Below the pieces are notes generated by a model. That model was not told the origin of the DNA, did not search any database, and was given only the letters and a program-made list of their open reading frames with translations. Both the position numbers and the translations under genes were made by a program. Positions 1-9,895 of a DNA stretch of 64,000 bases are shown here, one piece after another. Source of the DNA: Saturnia japonica (taxonomy: Eukaryota; Arthropoda; Insecta; Lepidoptera; Saturniidae); NCBI GenBank assembly GCA_033032175.1, contig CM065322.1, forward strand, positions 6,448,001 through 6,512,000, given 5' to 3'. How positions within the stretch are numbered: the stretch's first letter is position 1; the number at the start of each line of letters is the position of its first letter.

Positions 1-589
1 CCTGAAAATTGCCCAAGAAAGAAAATTGCTGTAAATTATATTCAATAAAGAAAACTTTTCAGTTTTTTATGTGTTAATTTACTGGTTACTTTTCCATTTC
101 CTATGTGCTCTCATTATTCAGAATTCACATTTACTTATTGATCTCTACGTAAATTATACGTACCTACTGTGATCAATCTTCCAATATTATGTAGTTATTT
201 TTCGTTTTGAAAATATAAATATATTTTTTAAATATTATCTAAGTATAAGACGGTATTATCGTTTATGTACAAAACATATTAGCAATTTATTGCTCAAGTA
301 GGTGCCGTCTGGTAAATAATATCCAATATTAAATAATATATACAATGCTTTATCACAGTAATCAAAATAATTACTGAAATAATCAACATGACTACTTTGT
401 ATAGATAACGAGTATCTTTATATGTACTACCGTATTCTAATAAGAGTTCTTGTTTATAATTAGCTCCAACACGTAGTAGGTGTGATTGTGTTGTGAACTG
501 GAAGGTGAATATTCTGTATCTATACTTTTAATATTATAAAGCCCATAGAATAATGAACTCGGCGTGTTAGAGTATAGAACCAGAACAAC
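1..589. other. AT-rich non-coding DNA, nothing recognised
   Basis: Strongly AT-rich sequence with stop codons in all frames. I see no splice-bounded exon, no structured repeat and no RNA gene. The short open frames here have no recognisable domain. Confidence 0.6.
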
Positions 590-722
590 GGTCTCGCCTG
601 TCTTACCACCTATACATGAATTTTTCATGTATGTCTTCCCCGACGCCTGTACCTGCGCTCAGTCTGTTCACGCGTTTCGTCCAGTGCTTATCTCTGACAA
701 AATAATACTTTTACGAAGCAAA
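590..722 (+). promoter_or_regulatory. Candidate promoter / 5' UTR of the THAP relic
   Basis: This is a GC-richer patch immediately upstream of the THAP start codon. It contains an insect-type initiator TCAGT at 659-663, in the context GCGCTCAGTCTG, about 60 bases before the ATG at 723. An 8-bp inverted repeat TACATGAA/TTCATGTA lies at 613-631. The frame is open through this patch to the THAP start, but the upstream residues do not resemble a THAP protein, so I read it as leader. Whether it is still transcribed cannot be seen from sequence. Confidence 0.3.
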
Positions 723-1302
723 ATGTATAATTGTGCAGTGAAAACTTTTAAAAACCATTATAGAAAGAAAAACCTGAAATCCAGTGGTATCTCTTTTCAT
801 GTGTAAGTACTGATGGACTATTATTTTACGTCAAAATAATTATTAATTACATGACACGCCGCCATGACAGTTGAGTTTACTCAAGACGCTGTAGTGTTGT
901 GCCTACTCTTGTTTGTATCGAGTGACTATTACCGCATTTTATGAATATAGACTTGGTCCTACTTTATTTAATGAATATTGTTTCTTTTAACTATGATTTT
1001 AAATGTAATTTCTTTCTAAATATTCATTAATAAAGAATATTAATTTGTCCTATCACAATATTTAGTACCTAATATAATGTTTTCGATATTGTAATGATAA
1101 TGTATGATATTTAAGTTATTTGAATTAGTATGAATATAATTTATTTACTTATATATTTTTAGAAATTTACTCAGTGAGAATTTTGTGATCTTACAGCTTT
1201 CCTAAAGACCCAAAGACAAAAGAGAAATGGATAGATGTAGTTCGTAAAGATGGATGGTTTCCAGGGCCTCCTAACACCTACAGTGCCATCAAAGGCGTTT
1301 GA
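723..1302 (+). pseudogene. THAP-domain zinc finger gene relic, two exons
   Basis: THAP domains are C2CH zinc-binding DNA-binding domains shared by P-element transposases and many host regulators. Exon 1 (723-802) starts MYNCAVKTF and runs to SFHV. A GTAAGT donor follows at 803. Exon 2 (1197-1302) begins after the acceptor TTACAG at 1191-1196. Splicing gives one continuous frame across the joint, SFH-V-FPKDPKTKEKW, the usual THAP core with its conserved Pro and Trp. It is broken. The second cysteine of the C-x4-C pair is Phe (TTT). At the C-x2-H end the expected Cys is missing, apparently through a deletion of about 5 bases after TACAGTGCCATC, and the frame then meets TGA at 1300. In the shifted frame KAFEA follows, so the His is also gone. 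No AVPTIF-like end of the domain follows. The retained intron points to a DNA-level copy, not a retrocopy. THAP identity is firm; whether it came from a host gene or a P-like transposon is unknown. Confidence 0.82.
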
Positions 1303-1959
1303 AGCGTAAATTATTTATATTTAAATTATTATTAGTAAACATAGAGATTTAGGTGGATTAACCTATCCCTCTCCAGACATCGTATTAGTGTGCTCAAAAA
1401 CGGAACAACTCCTACGTACATATATCGTAGGGGAGCAAATCAGCAGCTCATTTTAAAAAAAAGGATTCGTTGTTTCGTTAATGAGATATTTAATTGTCTG
1501 ATTAAAGCCGTTATTGAAATATATTTAAATATAAGATTATATTATATTGTTAAAAGTAGGAAAAATAAAGTAAATTCAAAGAGACAGATTTACAATAAGT
1601 TAATTTTATTTGAAGGTTCTTGAAAAATTTTTCAATTTTTTGTTATTATATATATTATGTATTTAGTGGTTAAGATAATTTTGTTATCATTATTATAATA
1701 AACAAGTAAAATAAACATTTGTCGAAGTTATTTTTAACACCAACGAATATATCGATACAATGTCCGTACCGGCGGACAACGCACATCACTTTAGAGATAA
1801 GGGACAAACCATGCCCTACCCCCGTGCCCTTCCTTACACCCGCGTAAATGAATCGCATTGTTTCGATACTTTTAACAAGTTTTGCACTCTCTAGGTACAG
1901 TGAGCGGACTTTATTACTCTATGATAAAGCCCAAGAAATTGTATGTTTGTTTGAAAATG
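1303..1959. other. Non-coding DNA downstream of the THAP relic
   Basis: AT-rich, with a lysine-rich low-complexity open frame at 1390-1623 that shows no domain and is probably chance. A GC-richer patch at 1755-1850 has no recognisable repeat or exon borders. Confidence 0.5.
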
Positions 1960-2100
1960 TCAGTCTCTAGAACTACAATTTAAATTTGAAAAATTATTTC
2001 TACATTTGATAGCTACTTTATTAAGAAAGGTTATAGGTTATATAACTTCACGCTACGACTCTAAATAGCAGAGCAGTATCCATGAATATCAAGTAATCTG
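1960..2100 (+). mobile_element. H2 Helitron-like element, 5' fragment
   Basis: The stretch with TTATTAAGAAAGGTTATAG and then TATATAACTTCACGCTACGA matches the internal part of the complete H2 copies at 23769-24294 and 55909-56637. Ends are not preserved. The family assignment is from internal similarity; the Helitron class is inferred from the complete copies. Confidence 0.55.
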
Positions 2101-2531
2101 GCGAGACTTACGGGAAGTGAGAACGACGATAGGTTACACGGGTGCGTAGGCAGCAGCGTGGTAGAGAATTAATAAATCGTGGGTCACAACTAGTGAATTA
2201 TAAACTTTACATTATTTAATGTGGCCTGAAACAAAAATGAAAATTAAAGTGAACATGGTTAAATACACCATTGATTAGGTCATCGTGGTGTATATTTTAC
2301 ACACATGGAGGTTTTCTGAGAGTACTGTTATAAATTATATATTACTAACCATTATCTGCGAACTCGTTTCCGTTGTTTTTGAAATGCAATGACTTGGGCG
2401 CCATCTATTGTAAACTGGTTGTATTAAAAGAGAATCTCCGCGGGTGCGCGTAAAAAACGCATTAAAGTTTCATCGCAATGAATGGAATGATTTAGGATCG
2501 CATTTTTGAAATTGATGGTGCTTTTTCTGTC
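2101..2531. other. Non-coding DNA with two GC-richer patches
   Basis: Patches at 2095-2165 and 2385-2465 (the latter with GGGCGCCATCTATTG) stand out from the AT-rich background and may be old repeat fragments. There is no frame or splice pair that supports an exon. Confidence 0.4.
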
Positions 2532-2660
2532 CACAATACAATACAAACATAACGGTGACCACCGAGAAATCGGCAATCGACCCGCGGTCGCCGCTGTCAT
2601 GCCGGCCTGCAGAAATATCTCTTCAAATTATGCTTAAAGCAGCCGATGTCGTAAGAAAGA
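2532..2660 (+). repeat. R1 dispersed repeat, 5' part
   Basis: GGTGACCACCGAGAAATC followed by GCGGTCGCCGCTGTCATGCC matches the head of repeat family R1 (best copies at 22095-22395 and 27125-27460). After the shared GCCGGCCTGC this copy continues like the copy at 53945-54110 (AAATATCT, then a GTCGTA block), indicating a subfamily. Confidence 0.6.
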
Positions 2661-3203
2661 AATATTGGTTTGGAGATAGGGTCGCATAGGGGACAAGCAA
2701 ACCATATATGTTTATTTAAAGGGTTTAAATTTTAAATAATAATAAAAAAATCAAAAGTGCAGAATATCCCATCGTGGCTTAACAACTAGATCTCATCTAA
2801 AACGATAAAACATAACTAAAAAACTAGTAATTTTATGGCAAAGTAAGTATTCAAGATAATAAAAATAAGTTCAAAGGGGCAAAATAACAAAAAAATATGG
2901 TCGAGGTTATATAGAATTAACGAATAAAATCAATTCAGTGTTTATGTTATTGATTTTACTATTACGGATAAGTGCCTCTGTTTTCTTGACTCTACACGTC
3001 ACAGTAAGTGGAGTTGTGATAATAAAATTTTAGCACCGACGCGACGGATACTCTGGACCCTTATGGGTCGGTCGATGTCATTGTTATAGCTTAAGTGATT
3101 ATGTTGCAAGTATTGTTTTAGAATCGAATTTTTTTTTTTTATGAATGTTTTATTGCCTATTTATGGAAGCTTGATAAAATTTAACTATTTTAGACTATAC
3201 TAC
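2661..3203. other. AT-rich non-coding DNA
   Basis: Homopolymer-rich A/T sequence with no supported feature. A short GC patch at 3030-3075 has no exon borders. Confidence 0.5.
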
Positions 3204-4024
3204 TTCCATTTCTTTATTTTCTCGATGACAGTTCTAATCTGATAGTTGTAGTGTTGTGACCATATAAGGGGCCATCCATAAATTACATCACACGTTTACG
3301 GAGAGGGAGGGGGTCGACGAAGTGTGACATTGTGTGACAAGGGGGGGGGGGGTCCCAAATTTTGTGACATCACATTTTTTCAAAATATAATATTTTATAT
3401 CTAAGTACATTAGAACTTCTTTAAGTCGAAAACCTCCCAAACTTGAAAGAATGTGTTCCCTTCCATTCAAGCCCCAAAACCTTCGTTACACTAAATCTCA
3501 ACCCTCTAGTCAAAATAATCAGAGAAAAAAAAAATTGGACTTCTGTATCTCGAACATAGTAATGTTTTATTTAACAACTTTTACAACTCGATTATTTGAA
3601 ACTTATTACCTTTATACCTTTGTTTGATTTGATGACATATTTTGATGAATTATTTCGTTTCATTGTCGAGTACCTACCTATACCTACTTATTTTACAACA
3701 GCTTCGAAAATTTTGAAGAAGTTGGCATTATCAATCAAGAATTAATACGTGTAACATCTTGTAATGAAATATAATATTAGTTAATAAATTTGTACAAAAG
3801 TATCCGGCATTAGTTTAGTTTCTTACATTTTGTATAAAAATATCGGGTATGTTATCGTGTTACGTTTATCGATATAGCTCCATCCCTATCAGTTTCTCCG
3901 ACTCTGGTATAACCTTGTACGTGTGTAAACGTCATATTTTTATAAAATAATGCATACATAATGTTAAAAAGTCGCTCGTTCAAGTTTTCACAGGAACTGT
4001 CATCGAGAAAATAAAGAAATGGAA
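3204..4024. mobile_element. 821-bp element with perfect 31-bp terminal inverted repeats
   Basis: Bases 3204-3234 and 3994-4024 are exact reverse complements over 31 bp (left arm begins TTCCATTTCTTTATTTTC). This suggests a non-autonomous DNA transposon. The interior carries no transposase frame. It includes a segment starting GGGGCCATCCATAAATTAC at 3269 with a run of 12 G at 3341-3352, which resembles a dispersed insect repeat known to me and may be a separate insertion. I see no convincing target-site duplication, so superfamily is unassigned. Confidence 0.6.
3265..3480. repeat. GTGACAT-rich dispersed repeat with poly-G tract
   Basis: Contains several GTGACAT/GTGTGAC units, a 12-G run at 3341-3352 and the block CCATCCATAAATTACATCAC. 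Read on the minus strand it gives a short open frame (KCDVTKFG...), which I treat as a by-product of the repeat and not as a gene. It sits inside the 31-bp inverted-repeat element. Confidence 0.5.
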
Positions 4025-4136
4025 ATGGTGCACCATTTTTGTTACTATCTTTCCTTATAAAGTTGTGTCGACCACCATTTCACGACATTATTTTAACAAT
4101 AAATCTTTTGCTGATCTTTTGCTGTCTCGCAATTCC

Positions 4137-4262
4137 CCGAACTACCCAATAGAGCGCAAGAGAGACAACTTCACTTCCGACTGATTATACTTATATAAAA
4201 TATACGAAATCATAATTTCGTATTCCCTTGTTTCCCCCTCTAAATCTAATCCGATTTTCATA
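4137..4262 (-). repeat. R2 dispersed repeat fragment
   Basis: The minus strand reads EGETREYEIMISYILYKY and is closely similar to the minus strand at 28480-28620 (EAETEEYEIMFSFIIFYI). Nucleotides are also similar: an AGAGAGACAACTxCA-like block, then TTATACTTATxTAAAATATA. The same two frames being open in both copies may be chance in young copies of a repeat. Confidence 0.5.
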
Positions 4263-5439
4263 TATTTTTTAAGTACAAAATAAGAAGGACTTTGGTTATG
4301 CCTATATGTTTTTCTTTTATTTTTTTTATTGTTTGCTGGGTGTATGTTTACGGCTGTATAATTGGTCAATTTTACTAATTTTAGAAGGCTTCTAAATATT
4401 ACAACAATGAAATTATAGAAAAAAAACACAGGGTTATTTTAAAATTTTGCGAATCAATTTAATTACAGTGTACACACATAAATTATAGGGTATAAAAATA
4501 TTTACTATTGTACATTTGTACCATTATCCAGGAATAAAACAAAGGAATACATTTGTTTAGCCGCTCGCATTTCCACTACTAGTTCTACACTTAAAACGGC
4601 TTTTTAGAGACAGTTACCAATAGTTGAGCTAAATAAACTTTATTTTGTAATATAACATTGGCAGAAGTCAATGCATAGTTGGTATATTATAATATTTTAA
4701 ATAAACATCATGTTTTTATTAACGTGAATAAATTAAAACACATTAAATTAATATAGTGTTTCAAATCATAGAACAAAATCTACGTAAGACCATTTATAAA
4801 ACTGACTGGTATTTTCTTTTGCTAGCTACAACTTCATCTCGTTTAAAATATCACTTTAATTAGACCCACAATTGAGGTAGCAACTATTTTAAACATGTCG
4901 TCTCATTCCACCATGAATAAAGTATATTTTCCATTTCATTATTATAACAATGCGGTTCTCACACTATGCAGATAGAAAACATTTTAACACAGTTTTATTT
5001 TTATAGATTGATTTAATAAAATAATTATTACAGATTATTTATTTTATAAAGTTTTTGGTTTCCTGATTTATCGATTGATCCTGAATTTAAAATATAATAA
5101 TGACATTTATTTTATCATTTATAATTTTTCAATTTTAATATATTTACTTATGAGTTGTTATTAATGAAACTGTATTTGGAACAAATAATTTATAAAAATG
5201 AATTTTTAAATAATATCCTTCTACCTCTGCGAAAACATTCGGGTTTTCCTTCGATCTTTTGGACATATTGAACAACAAATTAGCCATCCAGTCTTTTGAT
5301 GATCTTGCAAGGGCATACATAATGATATGTAGTCAAAAAAGATCTTAGTACCTGCAGTGTTACCGAAGACGATACGTCCGATAGAGCGAAGTACGAGAAA
5401 GGCAGATCCTACTATCAGATGGGATTAATAATTGCATAG
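4263..5439. other. AT-rich non-coding DNA
   Basis: Over a kilobase of very AT-rich sequence without an exon-like frame, structured repeat or RNA gene that I can support. Confidence 0.55.
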
Positions 5440-5459
5440 GAGAGAGAGAGAGAGAGAGA
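5440..5459. repeat. (GA)n microsatellite
   Basis: About ten GA dinucleotides in a row, ending in GAT. Confidence 0.9.
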
Positions 5460-7084
5460 TACTTATCATTAGTACACGTTTCATCTTTATGCAATATTTT
5501 TATAATCTTACCGAAATTTTGTTTAATCAAATATACAACAGTTTGATATAACACAAAAAAAATCTGAATCACAATACTTTTAGGTTCTTTAACGATGGTT
5601 ATAAAATGCTAATATTTTGCAAAATGTTGAACAGCCCTGCCTAAGGGGTATGGGTTGCCACATTTGCACACTCGATAACATCACCAGAATGACATAAAAT
5701 TGTACTGGCATACAGCAGCGCTTGGAACTGCAGTGTATATTCATTGTGTATACAAGTATGTATCTATAATATAAATATGGAAGCATAGATTTATATTCAA
5801 ACTTATTTTGAACATAAATATTTACATACGAATGTATTTTCGTTCTGCGCATAAGAATATTCAATGGTTTTATTGTGATTATTATTCCAAGGTCTAACTT
5901 TTATGCATACTCGCCGTGTCCTAGGGCAAACAGAGAGACTTGAGTGTTATTTTTTCGTTATATATGATAAAAAGTAGTTTTTTTTTCATTAATATTTTAA
6001 ATGTGATACTAATATCCAAAATGTAGGAATACTTAGAATTTAGAGTTTAAATTTTAAACATTTTCAACTGAGATCTGTAAAACAAAGAACAGTTTTTATT
6101 ATGGCAATAATTATTTATATTATTAAATATTATTATTTATAATTTTATCTTATAAAGAGAGTGAATAAATCTTATTCTTACATTAATTTAAAGAAACGAT
6201 AATATTTCAGGAACATCGCGTTTCGCTTGAAAAAATAACCAATTGAATACTGTTAAAATTATAAATTTAATACAGTTGCAGTACTAAAGTTATATTGTTA
6301 AATACAATTATTTCTATAAAACTAACATAGGTACACGATACACACAGGCATCATGGAAACGTCGATGTAGAAGACAAAAATACCGCGAACGGTACCAACA
6401 AACGAAGAAAATATCGAAGTCGATGAAATAAATTGAATCATTATTTTATTTACCCGATATTGAAACTCCCGGAACATAAAATAAGATCACCGTTAATATT
6501 AGAACAAAGCGGAAAGGACAGAAGTGTCCCACTGGGCATTAAATTCCGTCAAATACCAACTTGTTAGTAGGGCTGTACGGTAACTCCGCTTATAGGTCTC
6601 GCTAGGTCACGTTTCTGAGACAATGCCTACACGGCTTTATGTCTTAATACAAAGGCCAAGACATAACACAGATAACCGGAATTCCAACTGCTCGCGAATG
6701 ATTGAAAAGTTATTTCTGAGTGGAATTAAATCTAGAAACTAAATATTATTTATATCGTTTTTCTATTTAGTAAAGCTTGATTTACAATCTCCTAACGCGA
6801 TAAATGCAAACGGTGCTAACTTAGGAAGTAATAAAATATTAACAATTAACCCAGCTAGCTCTATACGTGTGAATAAAGTTATTAAAGTGTTGAAATTGTT
6901 AATTAAGCATAAGCCAATCTTAAATGCTTTTAGTAAATTTATAGTTGTTAAGTTATGGTTCGTTCACCAAACGTCGTTGGCAAAATAACTTTACTGTATA
7001 ATTACTAGGTGTTTCAATATTAGTGACTCACTCTGAATTAATTCAATTATTTAATTTAATATAACACGGACTATTTTTCTTAAC
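5460..7084. other. Non-coding DNA, nothing recognised
   Basis: Open frames here (for example 5589-5864 on the minus strand) have no domain, no codon signal and no splice context. The segment at 6590-6690 is less AT-rich but unassigned. Confidence 0.5.
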
Positions 7085-7385
7085 AGCCTACAGTTGAGTA
7101 TTGTAACTCTTGGTAGCATTATAGCAAGAAGAGCCTTAGGGGTACCCTATATTACTGGCCTACAAAAGGCCCATTCCTGGAACTCTTAGAACCTTTGTAA
7201 GGTCCATCTGCGAAAGGACCACGGCTTCACTATTTCTGCCGCAAAGCAGCAGTGCGTGCGCTGATGTGTTTCGGTCCGAAAGGTTACATGAGGCGTTTCA
7301 ATTCAGTTCTCAGGATTAGTAACCTATTATAACTGGGCTCAGGATTGCGGTCCTTTTAAGGTTGAGTTTATATAGTTATAGACTG
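7085..7385 (+). repeat. SINE-like dispersed repeat
   Basis: The segment around GGCTTCACTATTTCTGCCGC and AGCAGCAGTGCG, followed by TTTCGGTCCGAAAGG, resembles a common lepidopteran SINE that I know from the CTTCACTACTTCTGCCG motif. It is diverged, and no promoter boxes are intact. Limits are approximate. Confidence 0.45.
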
Positions 7386-8438
7386 CAGCAACCAATAAAA
7401 ATAACGTGGACACTAGGTCTATTAGCTACTTCATATCCTTAAAAGCTATTTCAAGAACACGAAGCTATTTCAAACGCCGCGCCCAGAAGTCTAAAGTTCC
7501 GTATATTCCCGCATTTGGTGGTATAATCAGAACTTTTCTAAAGTGCGTAGGTTTAATCACATTATTTTCTATAACCAATAGTGTTATCAATTAAAATCAT
7601 AAAATTAAACTTCATACAAACATGCCGAAGTCCCGATACTACGGATGTCGAAGTTATGTTCCTCTGATCTTAATCATTCAATATATATAAATAGCTAATA
7701 AACCTCATGGTTTTAGAAAAAAAACAACTCGTAAAAGGCATAGAAAGTAATAAAAAATACTTCACAGTAAACCAATCAATATTAAAAAGTACAAAAATAT
7801 TACGGATTAGGTTCTTCAGATTTAGTATGGATACCAAAAAATAGAAAAACCCTGACTGCCAGTCACTGGAATGAGATTTGGGTTGATAATTTTAAAAATA
7901 AATAATGAAATCATTATTTTAATAGTAATTAAATACAATTAACCAAATGACACACTACCAATTGAACATAGTGACAAAACACTAGCGTTTGATTAATAAC
8001 GCCAGGTGTAAAGTTTAATTAACATCTGTACGGCTATTACTGAACTTGACTGCAATTTGCAGCTCGATTTAAGATTAAAGTAGATTGAACGATATATTTT
8101 GTTTATCCGATTTGTGTGGAACTATTAAGCCGCCGATAACATAGACACTAGGGTTGTCCGAAGTTAATTTATGTGACTTTGGTGCTGTTACAATGTCGGT
8201 GCCGTAGGGAAAATGACCACTATGTAATGCTAGTTTAACAATCCTAATAGTGATTCACCAATAATTAAATATAACTTTGTTATATTAAACCTGTCATCTG
8301 GTATTACGTAGTCCATACAGCTCATTATTGACTTTTTACATATTCTCATACACACAGACAAAATTATATATTAAACATTATTCTAAATACATTCATACAC
8401 ACGGTGTGCTGTGAATTTGCTGTGAACTTTATGTAACT
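7386..8438. other. Non-coding DNA
   Basis: A basic 62-codon frame at 7406-7594 has no recognisable domain. The rest is AT-rich and unassigned. Confidence 0.45.
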
Positions 8439-8841
8439 TCTATATATTAATACGTGAAGCAAAAGCTTTCTACCCCTTTTTAAGCATATTGCTTGCACGG
8501 AAGACTGTGAGATTTGGCATGGTTAAAGTTTATATGGAGAAGGAGTGCAGAAAGCTAAAATTTATCTATAATATCTGTACTAAAATAAATATTAAAAAAC
8601 AAATTATTAATAATTATTAAATTAAAAAATTAAATTAATTAATACTGCAAATCCTAAGCCAACCAGTGCCATTGAACTTAGACCCCCTAAAATATTGACA
8701 TTGTCACTCAACGAAAAGTTTACAGCAAGTGATGTAGATAATACACATTATTTAGGTTCATGAATACTGCAAATGTAAAACAGAGAGTAGTCTATGATCA
8801 AAAAGTCGCTGGTCGAATTTCGACCTTAGGGCGATCACTAG
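8439..8841 (+). mobile_element. H1 Helitron-like non-autonomous element, copy 1
   Basis: Starts TCTATATATTAATACGTG and ends GGGCGATCACTAG followed by T. The 3' end carries a hairpin at 8811-8825 (GGTCGAA/TTCGACC arms) about 12 bases before CTAG. TC at the 5' end, and a hairpin then CTRR before T at the 3' end, is the Helitron signature. There are no terminal inverted repeats and no coding capacity, so it would depend on a RepHel protein elsewhere. The base before TC is T, where Helitrons usually insert after A. Two related copies are at 40243-40597 and 44508-44835. Confidence 0.8.
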
Positions 8842-8924
8842 TAAATAAATAAATTGACCAGAAACGTCTATATTCTTAATCAAAATTATTATAGCATTAC
8901 AAAGCAACGGATCTTTGTCTTATG

Positions 8925-9190
8925 GTAAGCATAGTACAATCCAAAAACAGTCGCGACCACTGATACTACAACAATATATGGTGTCACTAATAGCCACGGT
9001 GATTCCAGCGTGCGTGCCTGCCTAAATAGAAATAGGATATGCTCTAGCTGATCCCGTAACGTGATGCGCATAAGCGTAATACTATTATAGCCTTTTGACC
9101 AAAAGCATGGTGGTCGCGATCCAGTTCGGCTGTAAAACCTCACTACTTCGCTTATGTAATTTCCTCGTTGTTACTCAGCATTGTACATCA
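8925..9190 (+). repeat. R1 dispersed repeat, nearly full length
   Basis: Contains the family blocks GGTAAGCATAGTACAATCC, CTGATCCCGTAACGTGATGC and ATGGTGGTCGCGATCCAG in order. It lies 84 bases downstream of the H1 Helitron-like copy in the same orientation, as does the R1 copy at 44872. The minus-strand 84-codon frame over it is a by-product. Confidence 0.65.
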
Positions 9191-9664
9191 GGTGCAGGTG
9201 GGTTTAGTTTGAGTCTTGGTTTCGACTTCGCTTACACTCTTAAAGGTTAGTTGTATTTAAATAGTTTTGTACTTTTGTACTGCGTAGTTTACAGATCGGA
9301 AAACAGTTAGGCGACCACGAACGCTTTATGTCAGAAAAATGTGTACTGCATCCTCAGTCGAATTCCGAACAGGTTCATTGACTACTTTTCAATTGGCTAA
9401 GACGGGTATCCCGTGTCGCCGCATTAAACGCGACAGATGATACACCGTGTGTTTTAGTGAGTAAGAGTCTCACATAATCCTTTTGCTTCGTCTAGCAGAA
9501 GAGTACCCATGTTGGGCTTTCCCACATTGAAGTATGAGTAAGACGTGGAGAAGTTTGTGAGTTATTAAGTAACAATTACATTACAAGAATCCAAGACTCT
9601 ACTATAAAAATAGGTTTGCAATTATTAAACTTTATAGTTAGTTACACTGTTATATGTGTAATTA
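9191..9664. other. Non-coding DNA
   Basis: Moderately GC-rich in places (9290-9520) but I find no exon borders or repeat family I can name. Confidence 0.4.
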
Positions 9665-9895
9665 GTAATTATTATATCAGCCTGTAAGCGTCCCAGAGTT
9701 GGGCAAAGGCATCCTCACGGAAATCCTCACGATGATTTTCCAATTGATGAATTGATGAATTGTGTTACCATTTAGAATTACTAAATGTACGCGAACTCCG
9801 AAAAATTCATTCGGTACTTAGATATGTCGGGGTTCGTACTTACGGACATCAAATCAATACTCCGCTAGTCTAAACCACTCGACCACCGCGACTTA
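9665..9895 (-). mobile_element. tRNA-derived SINE, reverse orientation
   Basis: Read on the minus strand it opens GTCGCGGTGGTCGAGTGG, which resembles the 5' half and A box of a tRNA, followed by a degenerate B box near GTACGAACCCCG. The other end (plus strand ATATCAGCCTGTAAGCGTCC, then TTGGGCAAAGGC) is a sequence I know as common in lepidopteran SINEs. It is diverged and probably inactive. Confidence 0.55.

Noticed and set aside
3341..3352. 12-G run as a sequencing artefact or regulatory site
   Set aside because: It lies in a known type of G-rich repeat, so a real tract of variable length is more likely; nothing supports a regulatory role.
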